DNA of 64,000 nucleotides from Gautieria morchelliformis (Eukaryota; Basidiomycota; Agaricomycetes; Gomphales; Gomphaceae), in assembly GCA_015179125.1 (NCBI GenBank), contig WHVA01000150.1:62001-126000 (forward strand). The letters are read 5' to 3'. The position numbers and the translations under genes are program-made. Of the stretch, positions 11,299-23,076 are shown one piece after another. Each line of letters starts with the position of its first letter. Within the stretch, counting starts at the first letter, position 1. The notes beneath the pieces were generated by a model. That model was not told the DNA's origin. It saw only the letters and a list, made by a program, of their open reading frames with translations, and ran no database searches.

Positions 11299-11654
11299 CT
11301 AGCGATGCCCTGGGGGGGGGGGGAAGGATCGGAATTTGGTAACACAGGCGGTGGGTGGCTACTCACCCAAGCTTGGTAGCATTGACCCAACCTCCGGTGC
11401 CTGCAGGAGGAAAGACATCAGGATTAGTTACATAACATATAAGAAGGTTAACGTCGAAGGGGGTGGACGGCTACTCACCCTAGCTGATTTGTAGCAGTCA
11501 CGCCCCTTGCAAATCCCCCCGTCTTCGCCACCAACAGGCGCAGAAGACACGGCTTGGAACACTGGCCGCGGGCGTTCAACGTCACGTAGTACTCGATAAA
11601 CTCATAGCATATACACTCACCAAGAGCCAACAGTGCGACGACAGTGATGTACAT
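11299..11654 (-). CDS. Small secreted protein, 53 residues
   Basis: Four exons (11621-11654, 11479-11561, 11367-11400, 11299-11309) join with GT/AG introns to 162 bases. The ATG at 11654 opens a clear signal peptide (MYITVVALLALVFQAVSSA). The mature part is only about 34 residues, acidic then basic, with one Cys pair spaced CKGRDC and a Pro/Gly-rich end (PSLGHR). A TATA box lies about 90 bases upstream and the leader is pyrimidine-rich, as expected of a well-expressed gene. The product is too small for an enzyme and may be a secreted signal or effector-like peptide. No family was recognised, and exon 4 is only 11 bases, so the C-terminus is the weakest part. Confidence 0.6.
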
Positions 11655-11740
11655 CCTGGATGTATGTAAGTGAGCGACGAGGCAGTGTGTGATGCTAGAC
11701 TCGAGAAGTGCGAGGACTCAAGAGAATTCAAAGTCTGGTC

Positions 11741-11747
11741 TTTATAC
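11741..11747 (-). promoter_or_regulatory. TATA box of the small secreted protein gene
   Basis: On the minus strand the sequence reads GTATAAAG, about 90 bases before the ATG at 11654. The leader between them is C/T-rich. Confidence 0.6.
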
Positions 11748-11759
11748 TCGCGCAGCTTT

Positions 11760-12604
11760 GGCGCAACTAGTCAATACCACTGACGATGAGCCCGGATGGG
11801 CAGTGGCACCGGGCTAGTGTGGCCGATGATCCATGTCGACTCGGCTAGCGGCCGATCTCCGAGATGGCGCTTCTGGTACCCCGACGGACCTGCGCCGCCG
11901 GTATGATATGTGTTCACCATCATCGATGGTGGTGAGTATACAGCTATTATCTCCGACCTATTGATCGCTCAAGAGGTATTTCCCTTCAACATATGTATAA
12001 CATATACAACTCACGGTCAATCACGGTGTGCTTGATAAACCAGCTACGGCGACGTACTTCCGGAGTCCAATTATCATCATCTTCTGCAACCAAGTTGACG
12101 CGGACTTTGCATGTGTGATCCGAGCACCGACGCGACTGGCACATTTCCATATGAAGGAGCTGACGGTGGGATATAAAGAAATAGCTGTTAGAGGGTGCCA
12201 CGCGACAATAATTTTAGATATTATATCTTTGGCCACCTGAGGCCAGAAGCCTGACTAGTGACTCCCACAGCAGTTTGAATCAAAGGAATCTTGAGGCTTT
12301 CTCATTAGCTCTATTTGCTGCCAGTTTATCCTGACTTATATATGCCACCAGGAGAAAGGTTGAATCGGAACAGCATATCCATCAGCGGCCAGCATGCGTA
12401 AAACTGGCCATATCCCGATTTATATAACAGGTTGCATATATAATGGCTCACTTGTAAACCGAAAATTTCACTGGCCGACATCATGCCCATGCACGATTAT
12501 TTACTGCTACAGAACAGGAATCGCGTACCACTCAAGACCAGTCCTGAGGATACGACGACCGACATCAAAAAAAGTTCAGAGTATAAGGGAAGGACACGAC
12601 AATC
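11760..12604. other. Intergenic, no gene recognised
   Basis: Short overlapping frames only. No domain, RNA gene or repeat could be supported. Confidence 0.45.
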
Positions 12605-14917
12605 TCATATGCCTTTAAGAGCTAGAGCATCCGCCTGGGCTCGTCGCACGTTATCGCACCATATTTGAACCTGTTTCGCCAAGTATGACTGCCGCTCGGT
12701 CCAGTATAGATCATATTGCACTGTAAGGTATGTGTCAGTTGGGACCCAATGTTACAGAAAGATATGCTTACGCATCACGCACTGCGCGTCTGTCTTTTGA
12801 TGACGCACCAATTGATCCATCCGGGAGTAGGGAGAAAAGCAGTAGCGGCAATACAAATGGGCGGTGTACCCCCCTTCGGCCCAGTTATAATGTCGTTCCA
12901 AATGACGATTCAAACTCCTCGCGAGCACTACCGTACTGCATATCGCACACGACACCTTGTCTCTGAGTCCTTGCGGCAAAGCTAATCGAGATCCGTTCGC
13001 AGGAGCTCGTTTGACTTTGCGTGGCTTCTTGAGGGGCGTCACTGCGGGTGACGGACCCTTATCGCCTGGTGTCCATGGTCCAAACGGGAGACCCGGCGGA
13101 CGATCGTAAATACGTTTCGGTCGTGTTCTTTTACTAGGTGCGCGAGTGGCGGCTGCGATGTGTTCGCCGTGTTGTCTTGATAAGTCCCCGCCTGGCGGTC
13201 TGAAATTGTCACATCCTGTGGGGGCATGGCTCGGGGTAGTGATAGATGAATAAGCCGACAAATCTGCACAGCCATTTCTAGACTCAAAAAATTAGAAGAC
13301 CAAAGTATGACGGGAGTGAGTGAGTGAATCTTCACCGGCCCATCCCCTCCACTTCCCGCACTACCGTTCGTCCAGTGAAACCTACGCTGGGGGCCACGGA
13401 ATGGTTCAGGTTCCGGGTGCCCAAAGAGGACGGGTAATTTTGAAGCTCGAGCGGATCAGGCACTGCATGATTCGTCAACCAGTCCGTGTCTGTCATATTA
13501 CTTGTGAAAAGCTCGTGGGAGTTGAGTGCGACCGATGGCTGAGAACTTTATGAAACAATGAGCCATTCTCCATAACACAGGCGGTGTCAACTTACGGGAG
13601 AGAAATTGCATCAGGCGATGGTAACCCATACCTGGATCGCGTTTAAGACCCAAAAGGGATGGGAGACGAATAATCAACGTACCCGACAGAAGATTGATAC
13701 AAATTAGCGAATGGCGGGCAATGCGATTCCGGGAGTAGGGATGAGTATGTGCTTATTGAATTAAAGGGTTCACCTGGAAGTACGGGACAGGCGGGACTCG
13801 GGAAATTGGGTGCGCCTGAAAGAGATGGAATCTCGCATTCAACTCTGCTAGAACTTGGAAGGGGATTTCCGAGGTCAGGTCCTGTACTACATGCCGCGCC
13901 GTCCACTAAAGGTGTAGAGGGCGTAGCGGTGTGGCATGGCTCGCTGGATTCTAAACATGCAGCATAATTGTTGACGTGCATAGGCAACGAACTCAAGCCA
14001 TCAGTTGAGTAATCGTATCCTGACCAAAATGGGAGATTATTTTGCGCGTTGAAGTCCGGGTCTGCGGATTGAGGCGACTGTTGACTGTGATTCAAAGGCA
14101 TAGCTTGTGGGAGGGACGTTGAATAGTCTGGCTCGTTCGAAGGCGCAGATTCAGTAAAATCCCTGTCAACGCTAAACGTCAAGACCCAATATCTAGAAGG
14201 AAAACGCGAACGCCCCACGGAAAAGGAGTATCGGCAGCACCGTTGAGATACGGCTCCAACTCTTGCTCACACTCGTCCAAGATTGGATGCCATGCCGGAT
14301 TTAGCAATTTCAATAACCTGAGCTTGGCCGTACGGAGGGGTGTAACATCACCATTGCCCAACATACCCAGGAATACACCGTCGGTCGGTGACGAAAAGTG
14401 GATATGGATGGCTACGTCGAGAAGGAGTCGAAACGCTATATGTCTGTTGTCGGGGGCTGGGAGAACCAAGTTCAGGCTAGCCAAAGGACTCTGATGATCA
14501 AAAGCGCTCTGAGAGGTAGCAGGGCTGCTCAAGAGCCCATGGGGAGAAAACATCTTCGAAAGCGGAAATTGAACGGCAGCCGAGCTTGCGGGGGTGGTTA
14601 GAAAGGAGACACGAGGGGAGGGCTCCTTGCCCAAGGCATGCTTGCACACCACAGTTTTGTAGCAAGACACGAGGCGAGTGTCCTCGCTTGGATCCGGAGC
14701 GTATGTCACTATTGAATCCGTGGCCTTATCAGCAGCTGTTGCTCGCTGTCCCTTCTGGGATTCGACAATTGATTGTGGACGCTGTCGGGAACATCCGCAA
14801 TGCCATGAGTGTTTACAAATGGAGTGGCCGTTCCTCCGGACAGTCACATTCTGCGCCTTTTTTCAAGTCACGTTAGCATTCTGTCCATCGATCAGGACGC
14901 ACCAAATGCCGGCACAT
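12605..14917 (-). CDS. Large zinc-finger protein, putative transcription factor
   Basis: A multi-exon gene on the minus strand. The ATG at 14917 (MCRHL) is spliced to a Cys/His-rich N-terminal block (ICKHSWHCGCSRQRP, then CYKTVVCKHALG) of a kind I do not recognise. A leucine-rich middle (LRTAKLRLLKLLNP) follows, then a long Ser/Pro/Asn/Gln-rich low-complexity part typical of activation domains. A basic segment (KRTRPKRIYDRPP; KKPRKVKRAP) precedes a C-terminal pair of fingers: CAICSTVVLARSLNRHLERH is C2H2, and CRYCFSPYSRMDQLVRH with CQ..C nearby is a degenerate one. The last exon after GTAAGC at about 12770 ends LALKGI with TGA 12605-12607. Basic region plus fingers suggest DNA binding in the nucleus. 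Internal splice sites are hand-placed and some may be off. Confidence 0.65.
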
Positions 14918-14962
14918 CTCTCTCACATCGCACGCGGCACGTTTGAGACTCCTAAGAAGGCG

Positions 14963-15584
14963 CTACCACAGGCAACTGGTCCTCTGCCGACCATAAGGCG
15001 TTTCCGGGTCATGTACACGACCTTCATCTTCCTTCCTCGGACTTCGGGTCCCACTGGACCTTCTCCTAAATCTCTAGGTCATAGCAATGACCATACACAG
15101 GTAACATACAGAGATTACTGAACTAACCATTCTCCCGGTGGTCCGACCCTCGGTCGTTTCCCGGGCGTTATCGGCTGTCCAGACACTAGCATATCCAGAA
15201 CTCTGCGCGTCGTTGGCGTGTAAGAGGGGCGCAGTCGCACGTCTAGCTTGTGGGACGCGTTCTGGGGAGTACTCGAAGACACATATGGTACACGTCCTGG
15301 TCAGTGTACATGCTGAGCTAGCTTGTCTGTGTGACGACTCCAAGCTGTTCACGTGGGTGGTCGAGTGGCCCTATAACGTCTATGTGCGGATCTGGGAGCT
15401 TCTTAATACAAGCTTGATGGAGGCACAAAATCTCAGGCCAGCCATGCGATATGATATTAGGTCGAGGCCGGGCCGTGGCATTCGTCGAATCTTCGATGTA
15501 TATCGGGGAAGCCTTCACTGTCTCGTCCAGGCGGTAGAAAACACATCGTTTTGTCGCAACACTTGATAGTGAGTTCATCATCAT
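14963..15584 (-). CDS. Hypothetical protein, weak gene model
   Basis: Open frames on the minus strand can be joined by two introns: one near 15330 and one from GTTAGT to CTATGACCTAG around 15080-15130. The product has balanced composition (for example KRCVFYRLDETVKASPIY, HGWPEILCLHQACIKKLP, KEDEGRVHDPETPYGRQR). Its ATG falls inside the first unit of the 248-bp tandem repeat. I recognise no domain. It could be a decayed gene. Confidence 0.25.
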
Positions 15585-16039
15585 CAAATTATAAATATAC
15601 ACAGATATTACTCACTAACTGGGTAGCGCAATAAACTACATGTGATGATTTGCACAAATATAATCAGGAAAAAGGTTCAGGAATGCCGACCAAGTTTGGG
15701 AGTGAGTTCTTCATTAAATTATACAGATGCACATAGATTACTCACTAAATGTGTAGAGCAAAAAATATATGTGCTGAATCGCAGGAATACACTTCGTTTT
15801 GTCGCAACACTTGATAGTGAGTTCATCATCATCAAATTATAAATATACACAGATATTACTCACTAACTGGGTAGCGCAATAAACTACATGTGATGATTTG
15901 CACAAATATAATCAGGAAAAAAGTTCAGGAATGCCGACCAAGTTTGGGAGTGAGTTTTTCATTAAATTATACAGATGCACATAGATTACTCACTAAATGT
16001 GTAGAGCAACAAACATATGTGCTGAATCGCAGGAATACA
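15545..16039. repeat. Tandem duplication, 248-bp period, two units
   Basis: The unit beginning TTCGTTTTGTCGCAACAC near 15545 returns at 15793 with only a few changes. Examples of the 248-base spacing are ATGATTTGCACAAATATAAT at 15642 and 15890. Each unit holds two related subunits of roughly 123 bases. Each subunit carries an inverted pair AGTGAGT ... ACTCACT about 50-60 bases apart. Confidence 0.85.
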
Positions 16040-17783
16040 GTCTCAGGAAAAATAGGAATTTCGATCAGTTTGGGTACGCCTGGTGCGCTGTTGGCAGTAC
16101 TACTGTCTCTAGACATCTAGACGACTTCCTTGCGCGACAACTTGCACAACAACCCTGGCAGAACCATCAGATGGGCTGCAACAATCAGAGATGGACCGAC
16201 GTCTACCTCCGGTTTATATTCCTAAGTAGGGGATATGGAAAACCATAACCCTATGAATTAAGAGCACAGGAGAATATGTACGGCTGCTCAAGGACGAGGA
16301 CTGAGGCTCACCTTGACATAAGTGCAAGCACTGTACGCCCATCCCATCCCGCGCCTATCTGCGTCGCGCGGGTTTCGGCCCCCGGATTGCCCCGCTCTCC
16401 ATATGCTTGGGGCTGATGGTTCCAGTATTGGACGCAGGTCGTCCCTTGTGACTCTAGTTACTTCAAGGCAACGTTGCTCCTCAACGCAAGCGCAGATATA
16501 AGTCCTTTGGATGTTTGGTCAACATATTCTCCCAATTTCCTGCCAGTCAGCTTCCCGGGATGACAAATACAGGTGCGTGAGTCGCCCCCTCCTATTTTGG
16601 ACCTTCAACGGTCGTCGGGGACACTAGGTATACCAGGCAGAGCTCCCAACGCCTTTGGTACTGCTCACATCCATCTGTTGCGCTCTGCCTCCAGCCCCCC
16701 TGGCCCCACAGACATCTCAAACAGGCTCCCGATTCGATACAGACAAACGATTCAGCCGTGATTCCACCTACTCTTCCATAATAGAGCTCCCTATCACCCT
16801 GTACGTTAAAGGGCTCTCTAAAAAGCTTATTATCCGCGATGGGGGACCTAACTTTGCGCGATTTTCTCTCATTGACACCCATACGCGAAGCATGGAGATG
16901 GCATAGACTGGCGGGGTTGGCCAGAGTCTTCCTAACGAACATATATGGCTGGAAATCTCGTGTTCCTACTCATTGTCACCCACACTTCGGTACCATCCTT
17001 TCATACCTACGCAAGTCATTACTAACTTCAGTTTTTCAGCTTCGTATTCGATGACTTCGAATGCTCACCGATAAAACGGTTGCTATTCCAGAAGTGTTCG
17101 ACAAAACGGACGCGCATGTAATTCATGGACACGCAATCTCTTCAGACTAATTGCACATATTATTCCGCAGATGGCCAAATAGAACCACCTTCGTCGATCG
17201 ATTAACCGACGTTCTAGGCAAAAGGCATCGGGTGGGAGAGTGTATGTCAAATCGTCCGTGCCCCTATTTTATTGTGACCAGACTGTAATAATAACCCGCC
17301 AATTTACTAGATATTTCTACAGTTTGCTAGCCTCGTGCTGGTTGAATGGCTGAGAAGTCATCGAGTGGAATAAACCACAACGTGTGGTTATTCCAAAGCC
17401 ACTGCACGCTTGCGGATGTGTGGTCTAAGTTTGACCCCGAAGCACAGTCATGGCTGCATGTTGTAGTACCGTTGAATCGAGTGGTTGAGCAGCGCCATAC
17501 CGAAGTTGACACGTGGAGCATATCTCCAGTAAGTTTTCCGATGGTCATGAACACGTTACGCTCATTTATATCTGTGAAACTAACAGTAACATCCAGGCAG
17601 GTTTCTGAGTCAAGTAATGATCTAATTCTGGCCACTTATATCTAGATCTATCCCCTTGGTCACTATATATTTATGCTTGGCACATGCAGCCCACTAGGCT
17701 ACGCAGCCATTTGAGTACATGTCCGCGCCTACGCGCAGAGTAACCATAAACCATAACTTTACACGCGAAGTATGTGTCTACCT
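16040..17783. other. Unassigned stretch, no gene confidently recognised
   Basis: Several frames on both strands around 16573-17054 and 17327-17645 have coding-like composition (for example LTLRDFLSLTPIREAWRWH on the plus strand), but no domain or consistent splice pattern emerged. A decayed or poorly conserved gene is possible. Confidence 0.3.
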
Positions 17784-20136
17784 TCACAGTTTTGCCTTAA
17801 GGTTCTTGAGTTGTGCAATCTGCATGCTTACATCTGCATCACGTGTTTGAGCCGATTCAGTACGAAGAGTAATATGCTCACAGTTGTTATCATACAATCT
17901 GTCACCGGGCACGGGTACGACGTGTGCTGAGATCGAGCGTGTGTCGACCATATCGGGCACTACTTCCCTGAGAGCGGGAGCGCCAATCAGGCGCATGTTC
18001 ATCTCAAACTCATCCTTCTCAAATCAAATTAATAGTTTGGGGAGATACTGTAGAAAGTGAAAATCTCACATGCAAAATTGACAAGGCGTGTTCCACCCCC
18101 TCTTGCCCATACGCGGAGAAGGCGTACAAGAACGGACGTCCGATTCCCACTGTACGTTGTTCACATTGGTTTTGGAGTTTGGGACTCACGCAGAACACTC
18201 ACCAGCTGTCGCACCTAATGCTATCGCCTTCAGCACGTCGGTTGCACGCCGAACTCCCCCGTCAACGAAGACCTGGAAGTTTGGGTTCGGTAGTGTCATG
18301 CCCAGCTCACTCTTCAGCTTTTCGACGACCTGTATGAGCACCTCGATGCCAGAGGGGGCAAAATCAAGCTGGCGCCCGCCGTGGTTCGATAACACTACAC
18401 CCTGAACACCGGCTCTAGCAGCGAGGATCGTGTCCTTTGAAAGAAATCAGCGAGATCAAATAGTCCTGATTAACACCTACTTCCCACGTCTGCACTCCTT
18501 TAAGGATGAGGGGCACTGAACCCTTGGCAATCAGCCGACATTTTGCCTCGTATGTCACAATAAGTACTTGCTCTTTGTGATGCTTTTAAACCACTTAATA
18601 TCTGACCAATTGAGGCCCGGATCGATGAATGTCTATTGGTGGTATCGGCACCAAATCTGGCAGGCCAAATCTCTGGGATACATACGCTGATTGCCCTCGC
18701 GGCGCCCTGATTTCGCTCGACTTGTTTTCCTTCCTTCATCTGTTCATCTGGTGCCTCGTCATCAAACTTCATGCGCATGTCCTACAAGGCACGTCAAGGT
18801 AATGTCACGTCACACACCCGGGAATTCCGCCCACCTTCTCTCTTCGACCAAGCTGTGGCGCATCCACAGTGATGAACAGACCTTTGATGCCGCGCTTTTC
18901 TGCGTGCTGCACAAACTCGTGTGTGCGTTCGCGATCCTTGTTGACATAAAGCTGGAGGAACTGTGGTTGTCCCGGGATTGCTGCATCAACAATCTCATCG
19001 AAAGAGCACGACGCCAATGTTGGAATCTGGGTGGATCAAGACTAATTTGATCAATCTTTCTACACGGATAGGAATGGAACAAACCATCTGGATGATACCG
19101 TGTTTACCGGCGGCTCTAGTCAAATTAAGTTCTCCGTCAGGGTGTCCTAGTTTCCCTAACGCAGTAGCTGTCTAAGGCACTGTTTGTGACGGGATTGAAG
19201 AGGTAGTGTGACGATCTCACTATGTACACTGGCATACTACTCTGGTGTCCCAGAATAGTCGTCGAAAAGTCAACGGATGTGACGTCTCGGAGCACACGTG
19301 GTCGAAACCATATTCTGAGTTGGAGTGTGACTTTTCGTGATGCTTTTAAGAAGGTTAGAAACTGACCGATGGTATGCGGTGTGGTTTTCCCGCAAAGTGA
19401 TTTCGTCATCTGCGGCAGACGAGTAATAAGCCCAGGCTTTCTCCGACATCACCATTTTTGCAATGGCCTAGGTTCATGACGAAAAGTTAGGGATCTAAGG
19501 GAGTTTTGTATGAATCGGTACCTCGAAGTCGTGCAGGTTCAAAATTTCAGTGAGAGGCGGCCTCAGCTTTATTCGTTCTAGGCGTTCCTTCTCCTCGACC
19601 GTAACTTCCTTAACAACCTTCTTGACCGATCCCACGTCGACCTTCCCTAAACTGTAAGGGTGAAACAGTGAGTTATAATGTCATAATAGCGACACCCATA
19701 CTGCTTCTCTTTGGGCAAGTTTGTAGTGATAGCATCAGGGGGGTGAATGGGGTCATACTCCTCGCTGCAGTCAATCAGCGAGATGGAGAAGGCTGCACAA
19801 TAACTAGCTCACGTAGCATCCTTTCCGGCATACTTTAAGATAATCTTACTTCCTCCTGATTTGTTCATTGGTATATCTGTGACACTAGGGAAAAACCAAA
19901 CATACCGGGATGGTCTGGAATGACTTCAACTATAGGACAGAGCCAATCACAAATGAAGACACACCATCCAGAAATTCAGTAACGTCATATACCTTGCCTG
20001 TGGGCTCAGTCAACACCACCAATATGCGACGCGAGATCAAGCTTGGCTAACCGTGCACTATTATCCAGCAGCTGTGTCTCGAATTGTGTTGAGCAACTGT
20101 GTCCCCTGAAATCAACTTTTCAGGCTCGTTGGGCAT
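17784..20136 (-). CDS. CYB2: Flavocytochrome b2-type L-lactate dehydrogenase (FMN-dependent)
   Basis: The ATG at 20136 opens [19 protein letters not shown], directly followed by a cytochrome b5 domain: [37 protein letters not shown] and [15 protein letters not shown] carries one heme-ligand His. A hinge ([20 protein letters not shown]) leads into the FMN/TIM-barrel domain: [85 protein letters not shown] with the catalytic His, [20 protein letters not shown] and [12 protein letters not shown]. It oxidises L-lactate to pyruvate and passes electrons through heme to cytochrome c. About a dozen short introns are present and no frame break was found. No mitochondrial presequence is evident, so location and even substrate (lactate or another 2-hydroxyacid) are open. 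Stop at 17784-17786. Confidence 0.9.
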
Positions 20137-20798
20137 TATAGTATCGATCTAAAGAGTACAACTTGCTCGTCACCGCGTGAGTCCCGGAGAATATAAATAG
20201 TTCGAACCTATGCTATTATATGCCAGTCACTGGTCTCACGTGTATTTCCGTGCTTACATGACACCGGGAGGCCGGCGCGGCAGTGTGTTGAGAGAAACGC
20301 TTGAGAGAATACAACGGGATGGCGCGTTCGGTAACCAGACCACGAAAATTTGATGGAGGAGTTACAAAATGTGCAACTCACACATAACCTGATCTTTTTT
20401 GCGTGAGATCAGTCACTGCGTTTAAGCCCAATATTTCCGTGCCACGGATAGCTGAGTCTAGATAGGAAAATATAATGTCTTTGGAGTGATGAGAGGTCAC
20501 CTTATCGCACGTCTGTTAAGGTCCGTATGACTAGGGCTGCGCACGAATATTGTAACATTCCAGAGACCGGTAAGATTGCCTCTTCACAATTTGTGAAGGT
20601 GTGGCCATATGACCTTTCCCAGCAAGGGCTGTTAACCTCATCTCATCGCATGCTAGCAACCTCAGTTAACCTCATCTCATTGCACGCTAGCAGCCTCAGT
20701 ATAGACAGAGTTTACAGATTTTAGGTAGGTCTGCATAGCTCAGAATAGGTCAGATATCCTTATATCTGTGTACATACAACAAAGATATATATTGTATA
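20137..20798. other. Intergenic, upstream of CYB2-like gene
   Basis: No gene recognised. A local repeat of AACCTCA...CTCATCTCAT... and GCTAGCA occurs around 20635-20697. Confidence 0.45.
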
Positions 20799-21297
20799 CA
20801 GTAGACTCCCTCCTAACGCATACCTCTCGGTGGACGCCTTGGAGTATGCGATATGAGGGAGTATGTGGTATTCGAGATATTTAGGGTTAGGGTTAGCAGG
20901 CGCGGGACCTGCCGAAGAGTACTAGTCCCCGACTCCGACTGAAAGGAGTCTGTCGACAAGATGGGGGTCGGATACCTAGCGTGCCTTGTCAGGTTTAACT
21001 CCTAAGATGCCTGTGACTACTATCCCGTTCATGTTCGGCCACCACTGGTACCACTCGGTCCCTTTCCTTTCGATCATTATCTCGGGCTGTTATATGTGTC
21101 GATCTCCGATGACATTGTATCCCATCAATATCTCGGGCTCATTGCCGTCTTGCACGCCTAATTAGTTTTGCCTGTTCTCTTTAAAATGTCTTATTGTCGT
21201 TCTCTCCTTTTGCTGCTGTGTACCGTTCACCTTTTCTTGTCTGCGTCCCATCTACAAGGTATGTCCTTTTGGCCCTCTCTGCACTTCTTGGCTGACC

Positions 21298-21609
21298 ATG
21301 TCTACTGCTTTTTTACCTATGCCGTGCTGTTACCTTGTCGTTTTGATTTGTTTAGTGTTCCTCGTCCATATTCGTGACCCACGTACCTCTTCGTCTATGT
21401 CTTCAGCCGTCTCTCCTCTGTCTGTCCTTCCGCATTGGTGCTCTCCTCCTTATGATCACCTCCATGGAATCTTCGCTCGCTCCCCAGATCCCATGCCCGG
21501 ACCTCGGGGAAGCAAGGCCACTGGAAAACAAAAGCGTCCTCTTATGGAAACTGCAGACAAGATTGCTCCTCCGCCAAAGAGATCACACCGCGTTTCTGAA
21601 ACAAGTTAA
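21298..21609 (+). other. Open frame of unknown origin inside the pogo 3' region
   Basis: A plus-strand frame opposite to the transposase holds a plausible protein start (MPGPRGSKATGKQKRPLMET) with basic residues (KIAPPPKRSHR) and a pyrimidine-rich stretch upstream, as in basidiomycete promoters. It stops at 21607-21609. It may be a fragment of another element; no domain seen. Confidence 0.25.
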
Positions 21610-23076
21610 CGGTGTTCGACATCAAATTACCACCTAGTCTACCAAAGGGCATCCAGCCTCGTTTTCACTTATCGCCTCTACTGCCTCTACTGTGCTACTC
21701 CAGATTCAACTCTGGGCCGAAGGGTCACAACGATCCACAGGTACTGCACTTCACTTGTAACAAATATATCTGTATAAAAACGCAAATGGTCCTTACGAAA
21801 AAATTTCGTTGTCTGAATCTGTAATATCGACATGTATATAAACGCAATCGGTAACTTACGAGAGAATACATCGTCTGAAAAAATAATATCAACAGCATGA
21901 TCCCTACCCCACAACGGAGTCGGGGACTGGCGCCAATGCGCTGCTACCGATAGGCTATAGACTACTTATGTACGGGTGAAATAACTAGTGAACTTGCCGT
22001 CTTTCAAATTCTTCATCCCAGCAGCCCGTGTCCTCTGTCCAAATGAACCCAACATCATCTCCAGCTTATGGGTGAACGGATCGTCAATGTCTCGAACATA
22101 TCTCCTCAAAAGCAACACGGCCTGAAGAGCTTCATGATGCGTAGGAGCAGGTTCGATGGGCACGTCGTTATCAATGTCGTCACTGTCCTTGTTTTCTTCC
22201 TGTGCCTTCTTCCTATCCATCACTGACTGATAAATATCTTCGTCGGTTCCCTCAAACATGTGCGACTCGTCAGCTGGATTCAGAAGCTCTGCAATGTCCA
22301 TTCGGTTTGAACGCTGGAGCACTCCTGTCGACTCCAAATCATCCAAAGCTCTTTGAACGAGCTGCTCAACTGCAATGGGATCTACAGGAGTGTTTGAGTC
22401 AGCAGTAGTGTGGATGAGGGATGAAATGGTGAGAGATGGGGGTTGGATAGGTGGCAAGTCGATGTGAGGTAAGATGCCAGCCTTACGCCAGCAGTTTCAG
22501 ATCGTTGTGGTATCCACCTCATTCCATGCTCCATTGGCGAGTCACATAGCTTCGAGTTGGTCGATATCATAGATTTGCCATGGCATGATACCAGCATCGT
22601 AAAGATCAATAGAACGATGGATAAATTTGGCACGGTAATGGGCCTTGAAACACTGGATAATGCCCTGATCATTGGGCTGTACGTGTGAAGTAAGGTTCGG
22701 CTCGAAGTTTTCGACACGTATGTTGGCAATATTGTTTGGAACGATGTGGCCTGCAAAATTATCCTGCAAAAGCAGGATCTTTCTACCCTCATCCTGTAGC
22801 TTCCTGTCCCAATCCGACAACCATTCCTGATAGAGAGCAGCAGTCATCCACGCTTTTGCATTGTTCCGATAGAGAAAGCCAAGCTGTGCACCTGTTTTTT
22901 TTGTTGAATGGCCGAGGCTTCTGTGATTTCCCGATGATAAGGGGTGATAATTTCTCCGAACCGTCTGCATTCGCCGTGAATAAATAGGTTAGTCTTGCCT
23001 TCTTGCCTTTGATACCAGCATGTTGCTTGTTTGACAGTCCTCGATCAGGAGGCATACTTTTAATTTAATCATTTTA

